From contig NZ_NRSK01000023.1 in assembly GCF_016584115.1 (NCBI RefSeq), forward strand, positions 1 to 45,601: 45,601 nt of DNA, given 5' to 3'. The notes beneath the pieces are model-generated. The model was given only the letters and a program-made list of their open reading frames with translations. It was not told the DNA's origin and ran no database searches. Below, piece by piece: positions 38,168-45,601 of this stretch; the first letter of the stretch is position 1, and every line of letters starts with the position of its first letter. Position numbers and translations under genes: made by a program. The DNA is from Ectothiorhodospira mobilis. GTDB lineage: Bacteria; Pseudomonadota; Gammaproteobacteria; Ectothiorhodospirales; Ectothiorhodospiraceae.

Positions 38168-38668
38168 ATGGCCGAGATCACATTGCAGGGCAATCCCATC
38201 CATACCAGCGGTGAACTGCCCCAGGTGGGCACCCGGGCGCCGGACTTCACCCTGGTGGACAAGGACCTGAACGACGTCTCCCTGGGGGATTTCCGGGGCG
38301 TGAGGAAGGTGCTGTCCATCGTGCCCAGCCTGGATACCGACGTGTGCGCCGCCTCCGCAAAGCGGTTCAATGCCGATGTCGCCGGCCGGGACGATGTGGT
38401 GGTGCTCAATGTCTCCGCCGATCTGCCCTTCGCCCAGGGCCGGTTCTGCCAGGCCGAGGGGGTGGACCGGGTGAAGACCCTGTCCATGATGCGCTCCCGG
38501 GACTTCGCCCGGGACTACGGCGTGCTCATCGTGGACGGCCCCCTGGCGGGGATCGCCGCCAGGGCCGTGCTGGTGCTGGACGCGGACGACACCATCCTGC
38601 ACGCCCAGCTGGTGCCGGAGATCACCCAGGAACCGGACTACGACGCCGTTCTCGCCCACTTGTCATGA
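38168..38668 (+). CDS. tpx: Thiol peroxidase (atypical 2-Cys peroxiredoxin)
   Basis: A 166-residue Tpx. The peroxidatic Cys is C60 in [11 protein letters not shown] and the resolving Cys is C94 in FCQAEG, the E. coli Tpx spacing. It reduces hydrogen peroxide and small organic peroxides using thioredoxin. An AGGAGG ribosome-binding site (38156-38161) precedes the start. The gene sits between gcvPA and gcvPB on the same strand with gaps of about 67 bp on either side, so it is likely part of the glycine-riboswitch operon. P-protein catalysis and H-protein lipoamide are oxidation-sensitive, which may explain the position, but that is inference. Confidence 0.96.
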   Translation: MAEITLQGNPIHTSGELPQVGTRAPDFTLVDKDLNDVSLGDFRGVRKVLSIVPSLDTDVCAASAKRFNADVAGRDDVVVLNVSADLPFAQGRFCQAEGVDRVKTLSMMRSRDFARDYGVLIVDGPLAGIAARAVLVLDADDTILHAQLVPEITQEPDYDAVLAHLS

Positions 38669-38735
38669 TCCCCGGGCCCGGTGCGCCACAGGCCGCCGGG
38701 CCCCAAACCCGAATCCCGTGAATCAGGAGCAGGCT

Positions 38736-40199
38736 ATGCTGATCTTCGAACTCTCCCGTCCCGGCCGCCGGGCTGCCGCCCAGGCCCCCCTGGAACGGGC
38801 CGAGACTCCGGTGCTGCCGGAGCGCTTCCGGCGCACGCGCCGGGCGCCGCTGCCGGAGGTGTCGGAGATGGACGTGGTGCGCCACTATACCCGGCTGTCG
38901 CAGAAGAACTTCTCCATCGACACCCAGTTCTATCCCCTGGGCTCCTGCACCATGAAGTACAACCCCAGGGCCAGCAACAGCCTGGCCATGCTGCCGGGGT
39001 TCCTGCGCCGCCATCCCCATGCCCCCGAGGCCCAGAGCCAGGGCTTCATGGCCTGCATGCATGAACTGCAGGAGATGCTCCAGGAGGTGACGGGGATGCG
39101 CCAGGTCTCCCTCACCCCCATGGCCGGGGCCCAGGGGGAGTTCGCCGGCGTGGCCATGATCCGGGCCTATCACCGCGCCCGGGGCGATACGGCCCGCACC
39201 GAGATCCTGGTGCCCGACGCGGCCCACGGCACCAACCCCGCCACCGCCACCATGTGCGGCTATACCGTGCGGGAGATCCCCACCGACGCCTCCGGGGATG
39301 TGGACATGGAGGCCCTGAAGGCGGCCGTGGGGCCCGCCACCGCCGGGATCATGCTCACCAACCCCTCCACCGTGGGGGTCTTCGAGCGGCGCATCCGGGA
39401 GATCGCCGGACTGGTGCACGAAGCCGGCGGGCTGCTGTACTACGACGGGGCCAATCTCAACGCCATCCTGGGCAAGGTGCGCCCGGGGGACATGGGCTTT
39501 GACGTCATCCACATGAACCTGCACAAGACCTTCTCCACCCCCCACGGGGGCGGTGGGCCGGGGGCCGGGGCCGTGGGGGTGAGCGAGCGCCTGCGTCCGT
39601 TCCTGCCCGTGCCGTTGGTGGAGCGCCGGGAGGAGGGCTACCGCTGGGTCACGGAGGCGGACCTGCCCCAGACCATCGGCCGCCTGTCGGCCTTTGCCGG
39701 CAACGCCGGGGTGCTGCTGCGGGCCTATGTCTACATGCGCCTGCTGGGGCGGGAGGGGATGCCCCGGGTGGCGGACTACTCCACCCTCAACGCCAACTAC
39801 CTCATGGCCCGCCTGCGGGAGCAGGGCTTCGACGTGGCCTTCCCGGATCGCCGCGCCACCCATGAGTTCATCGTCACCCTGAAGCGCCAGGCGAAGGAGC
39901 AGGGGGTGACCGCCATGGATGTGGCCAAGCGCCTGCTGGACTACGGCTTCCACGCCCCCACCACCTACTTCCCGCTGCTGGTGCCCGAGTGCCTGCTGGT
40001 GGAGCCCACGGAGACGGAGAGCAAGGAGACCCTGGACGCCTTCGTGGAGGCCATGGCCCGGATCCTGGAGGAGGCCTCCAGCGACACCGAGACGGTGAAG
40101 ACCGCCCCCCATACCCTGTCCAACCGGCGCTTTGACGAGGTGCGGGCGGCCAAGGCCCTGGATGTGGCCTGGTCCGCCGATGAGGCGGCGGCCGGCTGA
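38736..40199 (+). CDS. gcvPB: Glycine dehydrogenase (decarboxylating), subunit 2
   Basis: A 487-residue C-terminal-half P protein. The PLP lysine is in [16 protein letters not shown] near residue 265, with [12 protein letters not shown] near 70 and [11 protein letters not shown] near 160. The start at 38736 gives the typical [13 protein letters not shown] opening and has AGGAG seven bases upstream; a GTG at 38718 is less likely. Its stop overlaps the dgkA start by one base (TGATG). Confidence 0.96.
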   Translation: MLIFELSRPGRRAAAQAPLERAETPVLPERFRRTRRAPLPEVSEMDVVRHYTRLSQKNFSIDTQFYPLGSCTMKYNPRASNSLAMLPGFLRRHPHAPEAQSQGFMACMHELQEMLQEVTGMRQVSLTPMAGAQGEFAGVAMIRAYHRARGDTARTEILVPDAAHGTNPATATMCGYTVREIPTDASGDVDMEALKAAVGPATAGIMLTNPSTVGVFERRIREIAGLVHEAGGLLYYDGANLNAILGKVRPGDMGFDVIHMNLHKTFSTPHGGGGPGAGAVGVSERLRPFLPVPLVERREEGYRWVTEADLPQTIGRLSAFAGNAGVLLRAYVYMRLLGREGMPRVADYSTLNANYLMARLREQGFDVAFPDRRATHEFIVTLKRQAKEQGVTAMDVAKRLLDYGFHAPTTYFPLLVPECLLVEPTETESKETLDAFVEAMARILEEASSDTETVKTAPHTLSNRRFDEVRAAKALDVAWSADEAAAG

Positions 40200-40561
40200 T
40201 GGCCGCCAGCGGCCACCGGGGGCTGACCCGCATCGTCAAGGCCGCCGGGTACTCCTGGAAGGGCCTGTGCAGCACCTTCCGCCACGAGGCGGCCTTCCGC
40301 CAGGAGCTTCTGGCCTGTGCCGTGCTCGCCCCCCTGGCCCTGTGGCTGGGGGAGGGGGGCGTGGAACGGGTCCTGCTGCTGGGCAGCCTGATCCTGGTGC
40401 TCATCGTGGAACTGCTCAACAGCGGCCTGGAGGCGGCCATCGACCGTTTCGGCGGTGAGCCGCACCCCCTCTCCGCCCGCGCCAAGGACATGGGCTCGGC
40501 GGCCGTGCTCCTGGCCCTGGTCCACGCCGCCCTGGTCTGGGGGCTGATCCTCCTCTTCTGA
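40199..40561 (+). CDS. dgkA: Diacylglycerol kinase
   Basis: A 120-residue prokaryotic DgkA: an amphipathic N-terminal helix (SWKGLCSTFRHEAAFRQE) and three membrane helices, with the active-site segments ELLNSGLEAAIDR and LSARAKDMGSAAV near residues 70-100. It phosphorylates diacylglycerol to phosphatidic acid, recycling lipid from envelope glycan synthesis. It is translationally coupled to gcvPB by the overlapping start, an unusual metabolic pairing. It converges on znuA with a 24-bp gap. Confidence 0.95.
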   Translation: MAASGHRGLTRIVKAAGYSWKGLCSTFRHEAAFRQELLACAVLAPLALWLGEGGVERVLLLGSLILVLIVELLNSGLEAAIDRFGGEPHPLSARAKDMGSAAVLLALVHAALVWGLILLF

Positions 40562-40585
40562 CCGTTCGCCCCTCCCGGCGGGCCC

Positions 40586-41548
40586 TCAGCGCCCGCCGTC
40601 GGCGCCATCGCGGCTGAGGCAGTCCACCAGGTGGTCCGCCAGGTCCCGCAGCAGCCGGTAATAGCTCTCCACCCCCGGGGGCAATGCCGCCCCCAGGGGG
40701 TCCAGCACCCCGGTGCGGGCATCGGTGCCTTCCACCAGGGTATGCACCAGATCCGGCTCGAACTGGGGTTCCACGAAGACGCACAGGGCCCCGGCCCCGC
40801 GGATGCGCTCCCGGATCTCATGGATGCGCCGCGCACCCACGGACCTGGAGGGGTCCAGGGTGATGGAGCCGGCGGGGCTCAGGCCGTAGTGGCGTTCAAA
40901 GTACTGGTAGGCGTCGTGGAAGACGATGAAGGGCCGGTCGTCCACGGGGGCGAGGCGTTGCGCAAGCTGCGCATCCAGGGCCTGGAGCTCCGCCAGGATG
41001 CGGTCGCGGTTGGCCCGGTAGCGCTGGGCGTTCTGCGGATCCGCCTGCGCCAGCACCCCGGCCACGTGGCGGGTGATGCGGACCGCGTTCTCCGGGGAGA
41101 GCCAGACATGGGTGTCCACATCCCGGTCGTGGTCCTCCTCCGGGTGGCCATGGCCGTGGGCATCCCCGTCAGCATGGGGGCGGTGTTCCCACAGCCCGCC
41201 CTCGCGCCGCGGGTGGACGATGAGATCGGCGTCCTCCATGAGGGAGACCCGCACCAGGTCTTCCGGCGCCGTGGCCAGGGGGCGTACCAGGAAGGTCTCC
41301 ATCTCCGGGCCGATCCACACCGCCACGTCGGCCTCGTGCAGGCGGCGCATGTCCGAGGGCCGCAGGCGGTAGGTGTGGGGCGAGGCCCCCGGCGGCACCA
41401 GCCGCACCGGCTCCGCCACGCCTTCCATGACACCGTGCACCAGGTTGTGGATCGGGGCGATACTGGTCACCACCCGGGGCGCCGCCCCGGCGCTGCCCCA
41501 GGCGATCAATGCGAGCATCAGGATGAGCAGACGGGATGCGCGTTCCAT
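40586..41548 (-). CDS. znuA: Zinc ABC transporter substrate-binding protein ZnuA
   Basis: A 320-residue periplasmic zinc-binding lipocalin-free cluster A-I protein. The signal peptide covers about residues 1-23 (ILMLALIAWGSAGAA). Zinc ligands are expected in GASPHTYRLRPSD, DTHVWLSPENA, FHDAYQYFERHYGL and the C-terminal GTDART/DPLG region. A His/Asp/Glu-rich loop (HADGDAHGHGHPEEDHDRD, residues about 127-145) is typical of ZnuA and captures zinc. The start at 41548 is set by the signal peptide. It is divergent from znuCB across a Zur-like operator. Confidence 0.95.
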   Translation of the reverse strand: MERASRLLILMLALIAWGSAGAAPRVVTSIAPIHNLVHGVMEGVAEPVRLVPPGASPHTYRLRPSDMRRLHEADVAVWIGPEMETFLVRPLATAPEDLVRVSLMEDADLIVHPRREGGLWEHRPHADGDAHGHGHPEEDHDRDVDTHVWLSPENAVRITRHVAGVLAQADPQNAQRYRANRDRILAELQALDAQLAQRLAPVDDRPFIVFHDAYQYFERHYGLSPAGSITLDPSRSVGARRIHEIRERIRGAGALCVFVEPQFEPDLVHTLVEGTDARTGVLDPLGAALPPGVESYYRLLRDLADHLVDCLSRDGADGGR

Positions 41549-41580
41549 GAAGACCTCCCGGAATCCGTTGGCTGGGAAAA

Positions 41581-41598
41581 GGATATAATATAACATCC
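41581..41598. promoter_or_regulatory. Zur-like operator in the znuA/znuC gap
   Basis: ggatataatataacatcc is an 18-bp imperfect dyad (14 of 18 symmetric positions) whose core differs by one base from the GTTATAATATAAC pattern of gammaproteobacterial Zur sites. It includes TATAAT on the plus strand and TATATT on the minus strand, so one bound Zur could block both promoters. It is the most AT-rich patch in this part of the window. Confidence 0.75.
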
Positions 41599-41690
41599 TT
41601 GCGGCGTTCCACCGGGTGCCGATGGGGAGTCCGGCCGTGCTGTTTGCAACGAACCAGAAGAGCCAGTCTTCGGACCACCTTTCCTGCCTC

Positions 41691-42461
41691 ATGGAGGCCC
41701 GCGGCGTGGGCCTGGTCCTGGGGGGGCGGCGTATCCTCCGGGACGTGGACCTGCGCATCGAACCCGGGCAGATCACCACAATCATCGGTCCCAACGGTGC
41801 CGGCAAGACCTCGCTGCTGCGGGTCCTGCTGGGTCTGGTGCCCCCCACGGAGGGGGTGCTGCACCGGCGCCGGGGGCTGCGCATCGGCTACATGCCCCAG
41901 CGCATCGTGGTGGACGAGATCCTGCCCATCACGGTGCGCCGTTTCCTCTCCCTGGGGCGGCGCCTCCCCCGGCAGCGGCTGCAGGACGTGCTCCGGGAGG
42001 TGGGGGTGGGGCGGCTGCTGGATCAGCCCGTGCAGTCCGTCTCCGGAGGGGAGATGCAGCGCATCCTGCTGGCCCGGGCCCTGCTGCGGGAGCCCCATCT
42101 GCTGGTGCTGGACGAGCCGGCCCAGGGGGTGGATGTGTCCGGCCAGGGGGAGGTGTTCCAGCTCATCGCCGCCCTGCGGGACCGCTACGGCTGCGGCGTG
42201 CTGATGGTCTCCCACGAACTGCACCTGGTGATGGCGGCGGCGGATTCGGTGGTGTGCCTGAACCGCCATGTCTGTTGCACGGGACATCCCGAGGTGGTGA
42301 GCCGGGATCCGGCCTACCGCCGCCTCTTCGGCGACTCCATGCCCCCCGGGGTGGCCTTTTATCCCCATCATCACGATCACCACCACGACCTGCGGGGCAA
42401 CATCCTCCCCGAATCCGCCCCGGAAGGGGCGCCGGTCCACGGTGAGGACAACGACGACTGA
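41691..42461 (+). CDS. znuC: Zinc ABC transporter ATP-binding protein ZnuC
   Basis: A 256-residue ABC ATPase: Walker A GPNGAGKT near residue 40, signature SVSGGEMQR near 118, Walker B LLVLDEPAQGVD near 140, and the switch His in VSHELH near 170. The C-terminal tail has a His-rich PHHHDHHHD, as in other ZnuC proteins. The start at 41691 (MEARGVGL) gives family length; an in-frame ATG at 41622 would add 23 residues with less GC-rich third positions. znuB follows after 13 bp. Confidence 0.93.
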   Translation: MEARGVGLVLGGRRILRDVDLRIEPGQITTIIGPNGAGKTSLLRVLLGLVPPTEGVLHRRRGLRIGYMPQRIVVDEILPITVRRFLSLGRRLPRQRLQDVLREVGVGRLLDQPVQSVSGGEMQRILLARALLREPHLLVLDEPAQGVDVSGQGEVFQLIAALRDRYGCGVLMVSHELHLVMAAADSVVCLNRHVCCTGHPEVVSRDPAYRRLFGDSMPPGVAFYPHHHDHHHDLRGNILPESAPEGAPVHGEDNDD

Positions 42462-42474
42462 CGGAGGTATACCC

Positions 42475-43296
42475 ATGGACGCCTTCATCCTGCGGGCCCT
42501 GCTGGGCGGCCTGGCGGTGGCCCTGGTGGCAGGCCCCCTGGGTTCGTTCATGGTCTGGCGGCGCATGGCCTACTTCGGCGACACCCTGGCCCATTCGGCC
42601 CTGCTGGGGGTGGCCCTGGGGTTCCTCATGGGCATCAGCGTGAACCTGTCGGTGATCCTGGTGTGCATGGCCCTGGCGGCGGCCCTGGTGGTGCTGCAAC
42701 GCCAGCGCCGGCTGGCCTCGGACACCCTCCTGGGCATCCTGGCCCACAGCGCCCTGTCCCTGGGGCTGGTGGCCATCGCCTTTCTGGAGACGGTGCGCAT
42801 CGACCTGATGGCCTATCTTTTCGGGGACATCCTGGCGGTGTCCTGGGTGGACCTGGGGTGGATCCTGGGGGGCGGTGCGGTGGCCCTGCTGGCTCTGGTG
42901 GGGATCTGGCGTCCGCTGCTGGCGGCCACGGTGCACGAGGACCTGGCCCGGGTGGAGGGGGTGCCGGTGACGGCGGTGGGCATCGCCTTCATGATGCTCA
43001 TCGCCCTGGTCATCGCCGTGGCCATGAAGGTGGTGGGGGTACTGCTCATCACCTCCCTGATGATCATCCCCGCCGCCGCGGCCCGGCGGCTGTCCCGCAC
43101 CCCGGAACAGATGGCGGCCCTGGCCTCACTCCTGGGCTGCCTGGCGGTGACGGCGGGACTCTGGGGCTCCTGGAACTGGGATACCCCGGCGGGGCCCTCC
43201 ATCGTGGTGGCGGCGGCGGGGATCTTCCTGCTGATGCTGGCCGTGCCGGTGGACTGGATGCGGCGTCGCGGGGATCCGGAACGATCCGAAGCCTGA
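42475..43296 (+). CDS. znuB: Zinc ABC transporter permease ZnuB
   Basis: A 273-residue membrane permease of the ABC-3 family with about eight hydrophobic helices. Conserved segments are GPLGSFMVWRRMAYFGDTLAHSALLG (split GPLGSFMVWRRMAYFGD, TLAHSALLG), LMAYLFGDILAV and VGVLLITSLMIIPAAAAR. It forms the zinc channel with ZnuC. A strong GGAGGT ribosome-binding site (42463-42468) sets the start. It converges with folA, whose stop is 10 bp away. Confidence 0.95.
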   Translation: MDAFILRALLGGLAVALVAGPLGSFMVWRRMAYFGDTLAHSALLGVALGFLMGISVNLSVILVCMALAAALVVLQRQRRLASDTLLGILAHSALSLGLVAIAFLETVRIDLMAYLFGDILAVSWVDLGWILGGGAVALLALVGIWRPLLAATVHEDLARVEGVPVTAVGIAFMMLIALVIAVAMKVVGVLLITSLMIIPAAAARRLSRTPEQMAALASLLGCLAVTAGLWGSWNWDTPAGPSIVVAAAGIFLLMLAVPVDWMRRRGDPERSEA

Positions 43297-43306
43297 GTCC
43301 GAGGCG

Positions 43307-43804
43307 TCAGTCCCGTTCCAGGGTGACAAAGCTGTAGGGGTGGGGGTTTTGGGGGTCCGCGGCATGGAACTCGCGGGCCGTCTCCCGCCAGCCGGGGCCG
43401 AAGGGGGGCATCCAGGTGTCCCCCGTAAAGGCGTGATGGATCTCCGTCAGGTGGATGCGCCGGCAGCGGGGCAGCAGCTGGGCGAAGAGGTCGGCGCCAC
43501 CGATGAGGAAGACCTCCGCCGCGGGCGCCGCCGCCGCGAGTCCCGCCTCGGGGGAGGACACCACGGTGCAGCCCCCGGCCTGATATCCCGGGTCGCGGCT
43601 GACCACGATGCTGCGCCGGCGGGGCAGGGGACGGCCGATGGATTCAAAGGTGCGCCGCCCCATGAGCAGGGTCCCGTCCAGGGTGAGGCGCTTGAAGTGG
43701 GCCAGGTCCGCCGGCAGGTGCCAGGGCAGGCCGCCCACCGCCCCGATGAGGCGGTTGCGGTCCATGGCCACCACCACGGTGAGCAGGGGTTCGGGGGCGT
43801 TCAT
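43307..43804 (-). CDS. folA: Dihydrofolate reductase
   Basis: A 165-residue DHFR that regenerates tetrahydrofolate with NADPH. Key segments are [24 protein letters not shown], here split [11 protein letters not shown] and [10 protein letters not shown], with the catalytic Asp in PADLAHFK, then [16 protein letters not shown] and the NADPH-binding [15 protein letters not shown]. It overlaps the thyA stop by 4 bp (ATGA), so the two are translationally coupled; thyA produces the dihydrofolate that folA recycles. Confidence 0.96.
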   Translation of the reverse strand: MNAPEPLLTVVVAMDRNRLIGAVGGLPWHLPADLAHFKRLTLDGTLLMGRRTFESIGRPLPRRRSIVVSRDPGYQAGGCTVVSSPEAGLAAAAPAAEVFLIGGADLFAQLLPRCRRIHLTEIHHAFTGDTWMPPFGPGWRETAREFHAADPQNPHPYSFVTLERD

Positions 43805-44634
43805 ACGGCGATGGGGGCCTTGATGGGGGGATGGCAGCGGTAGTCCTCCAGGCGGATGTCCTCGAAGCGGAAGGCGAACAGGTCGTCCACCTGGGGATTC
43901 AGCCACAGCCGCGGCAGGGGGAAGGGTTCCCGGGCGAGTTGCTCCCGGGCCTGTTGCAGATGGTTGCGGTACAGGTGCACGTCGCCGAAGGTGTGCACGA
44001 ATTCGCCCGCCTCCAGTCCCGTGGCCCGGGCCACCATGTGGGTGAGCAGGGCGTAGGAGGCGATGTTGAAGGGCACTCCCAGGAAGATGTCCGCGCTGCG
44101 CTGGTAGAGCTGGCAGGAGAGGCGCCCGTTGGCCACGTAGAACTGGAACAGGCAGTGGCAGGGGGCCAGGGCCATGCGTCCGTCCCGGGCGTTCTCCACC
44201 GGGGAGCGGGATTCATCCGGCAGGTCCGCCACGTTCCAGGCGCTCACCACCAGCCGGCGGGAATCGGGGCGGCTGCGGATCTGCTCCACCACCTCCCGCA
44301 TCTGGTCGATGCTGCGCCCGTCGGGGGCCGGCCAGGAGCGCCACTGGCGGCCGTAGATGGGGCCGAGGTCGCCGTCCTCCGTGGCCCATTCGTCCCAGAT
44401 GCTCACCCCGTGGGTATGCAGGTAGTCCAGATGGGTCTCCCCCCGCAGGAACCACAAAAGCTCGTGCACCACCGACTTCAGGTGCAGCCGCTTGGTGGTC
44501 ACGGCCGGGAAGCCGTCCGCCAGGTGGAAGCGGATCTGGCGTCCGAACAGGGAACGGGTGCCGGTGCCGGTGCGGTCGTCCTTCTCCGTGCCGTGGTCCA
44601 GGATCTCCTGCAGCAGTTCCAGGTAGGGGCGCAC
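43801..44634 (-). CDS. thyA: Thymidylate synthase
   Basis: A 277-residue ThyA that makes dTMP from dUMP and 5,10-methylene-THF. The catalytic Cys is in [12 protein letters not shown] near residue 160; also conserved are [19 protein letters not shown] (split [19 protein letters not shown]), [21 protein letters not shown] (split [21 protein letters not shown]) and the C-terminal IKAPIAV. It is about 13 residues longer than the E. coli enzyme, with an insertion ([11 protein letters not shown]) just before the catalytic loop. It lies 3 bp after lgt. Confidence 0.97.
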   Translation of the reverse strand: MRPYLELLQEILDHGTEKDDRTGTGTRSLFGRQIRFHLADGFPAVTTKRLHLKSVVHELLWFLRGETHLDYLHTHGVSIWDEWATEDGDLGPIYGRQWRSWPAPDGRSIDQMREVVEQIRSRPDSRRLVVSAWNVADLPDESRSPVENARDGRMALAPCHCLFQFYVANGRLSCQLYQRSADIFLGVPFNIASYALLTHMVARATGLEAGEFVHTFGDVHLYRNHLQQAREQLAREPFPLPRLWLNPQVDDLFAFRFEDIRLEDYRCHPPIKAPIAV

Positions 44635-44637
44635 GCT

Positions 44638-45441
44638 TCACACCTCCGGGGGCCGGTTACGGCGCCCGGCCCAGGCCATGAGGCCGAGACCGGCCAGGAT
44701 CATGGGCAGGCTCAGGAGCTGGCCCATGGTCAGCCAGCCGAAGGCCAGGTAGCCCAGGTGGGCGTCCGGTTCGCGCACGAATTCGATGATGAAGCGGAAC
44801 AGCCCGTAGCCGATGAGGAACAGCCCGGAGGCGGCCCCGGTGGGTCGCGGCCGGCGGGTGAAGAACCAGAGCACGGTGAACAGCACCACCCCCTCCAGGA
44901 AGGCCTGGTAGAGCTGGCTGGGGTGTCGGGGCAGCAGATCCGCCGCGGGGAAGACCATGGCCCAGGGCAGGTCCGTGGGCTTGCCCCAGAGCTCGCCGTT
45001 GATCCAGTTGCCGATACGGCCCAGACCCAGGCCGATGGGCACCAGCGGGGCCACGAAGTCCGTGAGCCGGAAAAAGGCGATGCCCTGGCGGTGGCCATAG
45101 AGGCCCGTGGCCAGCAGGACCCCGATCAGTCCGCCGTGGAAGCTCATGCCCCCTTCCCAGATGCGCAGCACCATGAGCGGGTCCCCGGCCAGGGCGTCCC
45201 ACTGATAGAACAGTACATAGCCCAGGCGCCCCCCCAGGAGGACCCCGAGGACGCCATAGAACAGCAGATCCCCCAGCTGTTCCGCCGTCAGCGGGCTCCA
45301 GGGCTGGCGCACGCGCAGCCGCCCCAGGCCCCAGAAGGCGGCGAAGCCCAGCAGGTACATGATCCCGTACCAGTGGATGGCCAGGGGGCCGATCTCGATG
45401 GCCACGGGGTCGATGAAGGGATGGCTCGGGTAGGCGGACAT
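44638..45441 (-). CDS. lgt: Prolipoprotein diacylglyceryl transferase
   Basis: A 267-residue inner-membrane enzyme that attaches diacylglycerol to the lipobox Cys of prolipoproteins. It has about seven membrane helices, the [11 protein letters not shown] opening, the essential HGGLIG motif near residue 103, and the Lgt signature [17 protein letters not shown] near 140. It is the first gene of the lgt-thyA-folA operon. The upstream leader is only 44 bp long before a probable insertion-sequence end at 45486. Confidence 0.96.
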   Translation of the reverse strand: MSAYPSHPFIDPVAIEIGPLAIHWYGIMYLLGFAAFWGLGRLRVRQPWSPLTAEQLGDLLFYGVLGVLLGGRLGYVLFYQWDALAGDPLMVLRIWEGGMSFHGGLIGVLLATGLYGHRQGIAFFRLTDFVAPLVPIGLGLGRIGNWINGELWGKPTDLPWAMVFPAADLLPRHPSQLYQAFLEGVVLFTVLWFFTRRPRPTGAASGLFLIGYGLFRFIIEFVREPDAHLGYLAFGWLTMGQLLSLPMILAGLGLMAWAGRRNRPPEV

Positions 45442-45499
45442 GGGAAGGCGGATTCTACGTGATTCTCCCGGACCTCACCAAGCCTTGTCCAACGACACA

Positions 45500-45546
45500 T
45501 GAGCCTGAAGGAGGGACGTGATTCCAGCGTGAAGTGAGCCTGAAGG
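45500..45546 (+). repeat. Pair of 12-bp direct repeats near the IS tip
   Basis: TGAGCCTGAAGG at 45500-45511 and 45535-45546. The flanks are partly similar (GTGAAG precedes the second copy). They would be transposase-binding repeats if the IS21-like call is right. Confidence 0.75.
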
Positions 45547-45572
45547 CGGTCGGGGTTTGGGATCATCGGAGG

Positions 45573-45601
45573 ATGATCCTCATGCTCAAGACCCAAGGAC
45601 T
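45573..45601 (+). CDS. Start of a possible transposase (IstA-like), partial
   Basis: An open frame begins with ATG at 45573 or 45582 and runs off the edge (MILMLKTQGL). A CGGAGG lies at 45568-45573, well spaced for the ATG at 45582. The ML-K-QG opening resembles IstA-type transposases that continue with a helix-turn-helix, but only nine or ten residues are visible. Confidence 0.3.

Larger units (their letters stand above)
45486..45601 (+). mobile_element. Left end of a probable IS21-like insertion sequence (truncated by window edge)
   Basis: From 45486 the sequence begins TGTCC and carries two copies of TGAGCCTGAAGG (45500-45511 and 45535-45546, 35 bp apart), followed by the start of an open frame. 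IS21-family ends characteristically start TG and hold short tandem terminal repeats just before istA. The right end lies outside the window, so neither the terminal inverted repeat nor the target duplication can be checked. Confidence 0.4.

Noticed and set aside
45288-45596. Minus-strand 102-codon frame overlapping the start of lgt
   Set aside because: It overlaps lgt in another frame and crosses the IS-like repeats; the translation has no recognisable family pattern.

Overview
The window is about 45.6 kb of high-GC chromosomal DNA from a gammaproteobacterium. Gene order and protein types suggest the Chromatiales, probably an Ectothiorhodospiraceae-like sulfur oxidiser. The evidence is a cytoplasmic sulfite-oxidising enzyme set (soeABC), the rhlB/trxA-rho block, the zapA-6S RNA-fau block, a split glycine decarboxylase (gcvPA/gcvPB), and a very acidic general porin of the kind seen in salt-adapted bacteria. 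Almost all of it is ordinary core genome. The accessory material is a small toxin-antitoxin pocket next to a tRNA gene and a probable insertion-sequence tip at the right edge.

Layout, left to right. 1-2.1 kb: the tail of a DUF502 membrane protein and aspS. 2.2-6.9 kb: soeABC. 6.9-10.3 kb: rhlB facing away from trxA-rho; rho has an unusual C-rich leader without a Shine-Dalgarno. 10.3-15.7 kb: glgP, purD and purH on the minus strand. 15.7-16.05 kb: a gap that appears to hold an independent small-RNA gene with anti-Shine-Dalgarno motifs. 16.05-19.4 kb: a [2Fe-2S] protein, a DUF481 protein, glcF, and rplM-rpsI. 19.5-20.6 kb: tRNA-Gln(CUG) with a strong terminator, then a lower-GC MntA-HepT module bounded by exact 20-bp direct repeats. 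20.6-23.3 kb: a sigma-54 activator, a regulatory gap with a 21-bp palindrome and two -24/-12 promoter candidates, and a porin. 23.5-30.5 kb: a giant FAD/Fe-S dehydrogenase, a DUF2905 protein, rpiA, ilvA and an EVE-domain protein. 30.4-32 kb: fau, 6S RNA, zapA and a zapB-like gene. 32-34.7 kb: a UPF0149 gene, pepP and a methyltransferase. 34.7-40.6 kb: a tandem glycine riboswitch and gcvT-gcvH-gcvPA-tpx-gcvPB-dgkA. 40.6-43.3 kb: divergent znuA/znuCB around a Zur-like operator. 43.3-45.4 kb: lgt-thyA-folA. 45.49 kb to the end: the left tip of a probable IS21-like element.

How the genes work together. Sulfite from sulfur oxidation would be oxidised by SoeABC with electrons passed to quinone. GlcF and the large DUF3683 dehydrogenase point to 2-hydroxyacid (glycolate or D-lactate) oxidation. 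The gcv operon cleaves glycine and feeds one-carbon units to folate, the same pool used by purH, fau, thyA and folA. The thiol peroxidase gene inside the gcv operon would fall under glycine-riboswitch control.

The parts most worth follow-up are the predicted anti-Shine-Dalgarno small RNA (15835-15927, minus strand), the sigma-54 activator/palindrome/porin unit, and the repeat-bounded MntA-HepT module. All calls come from reading the sequence; no database search was run.
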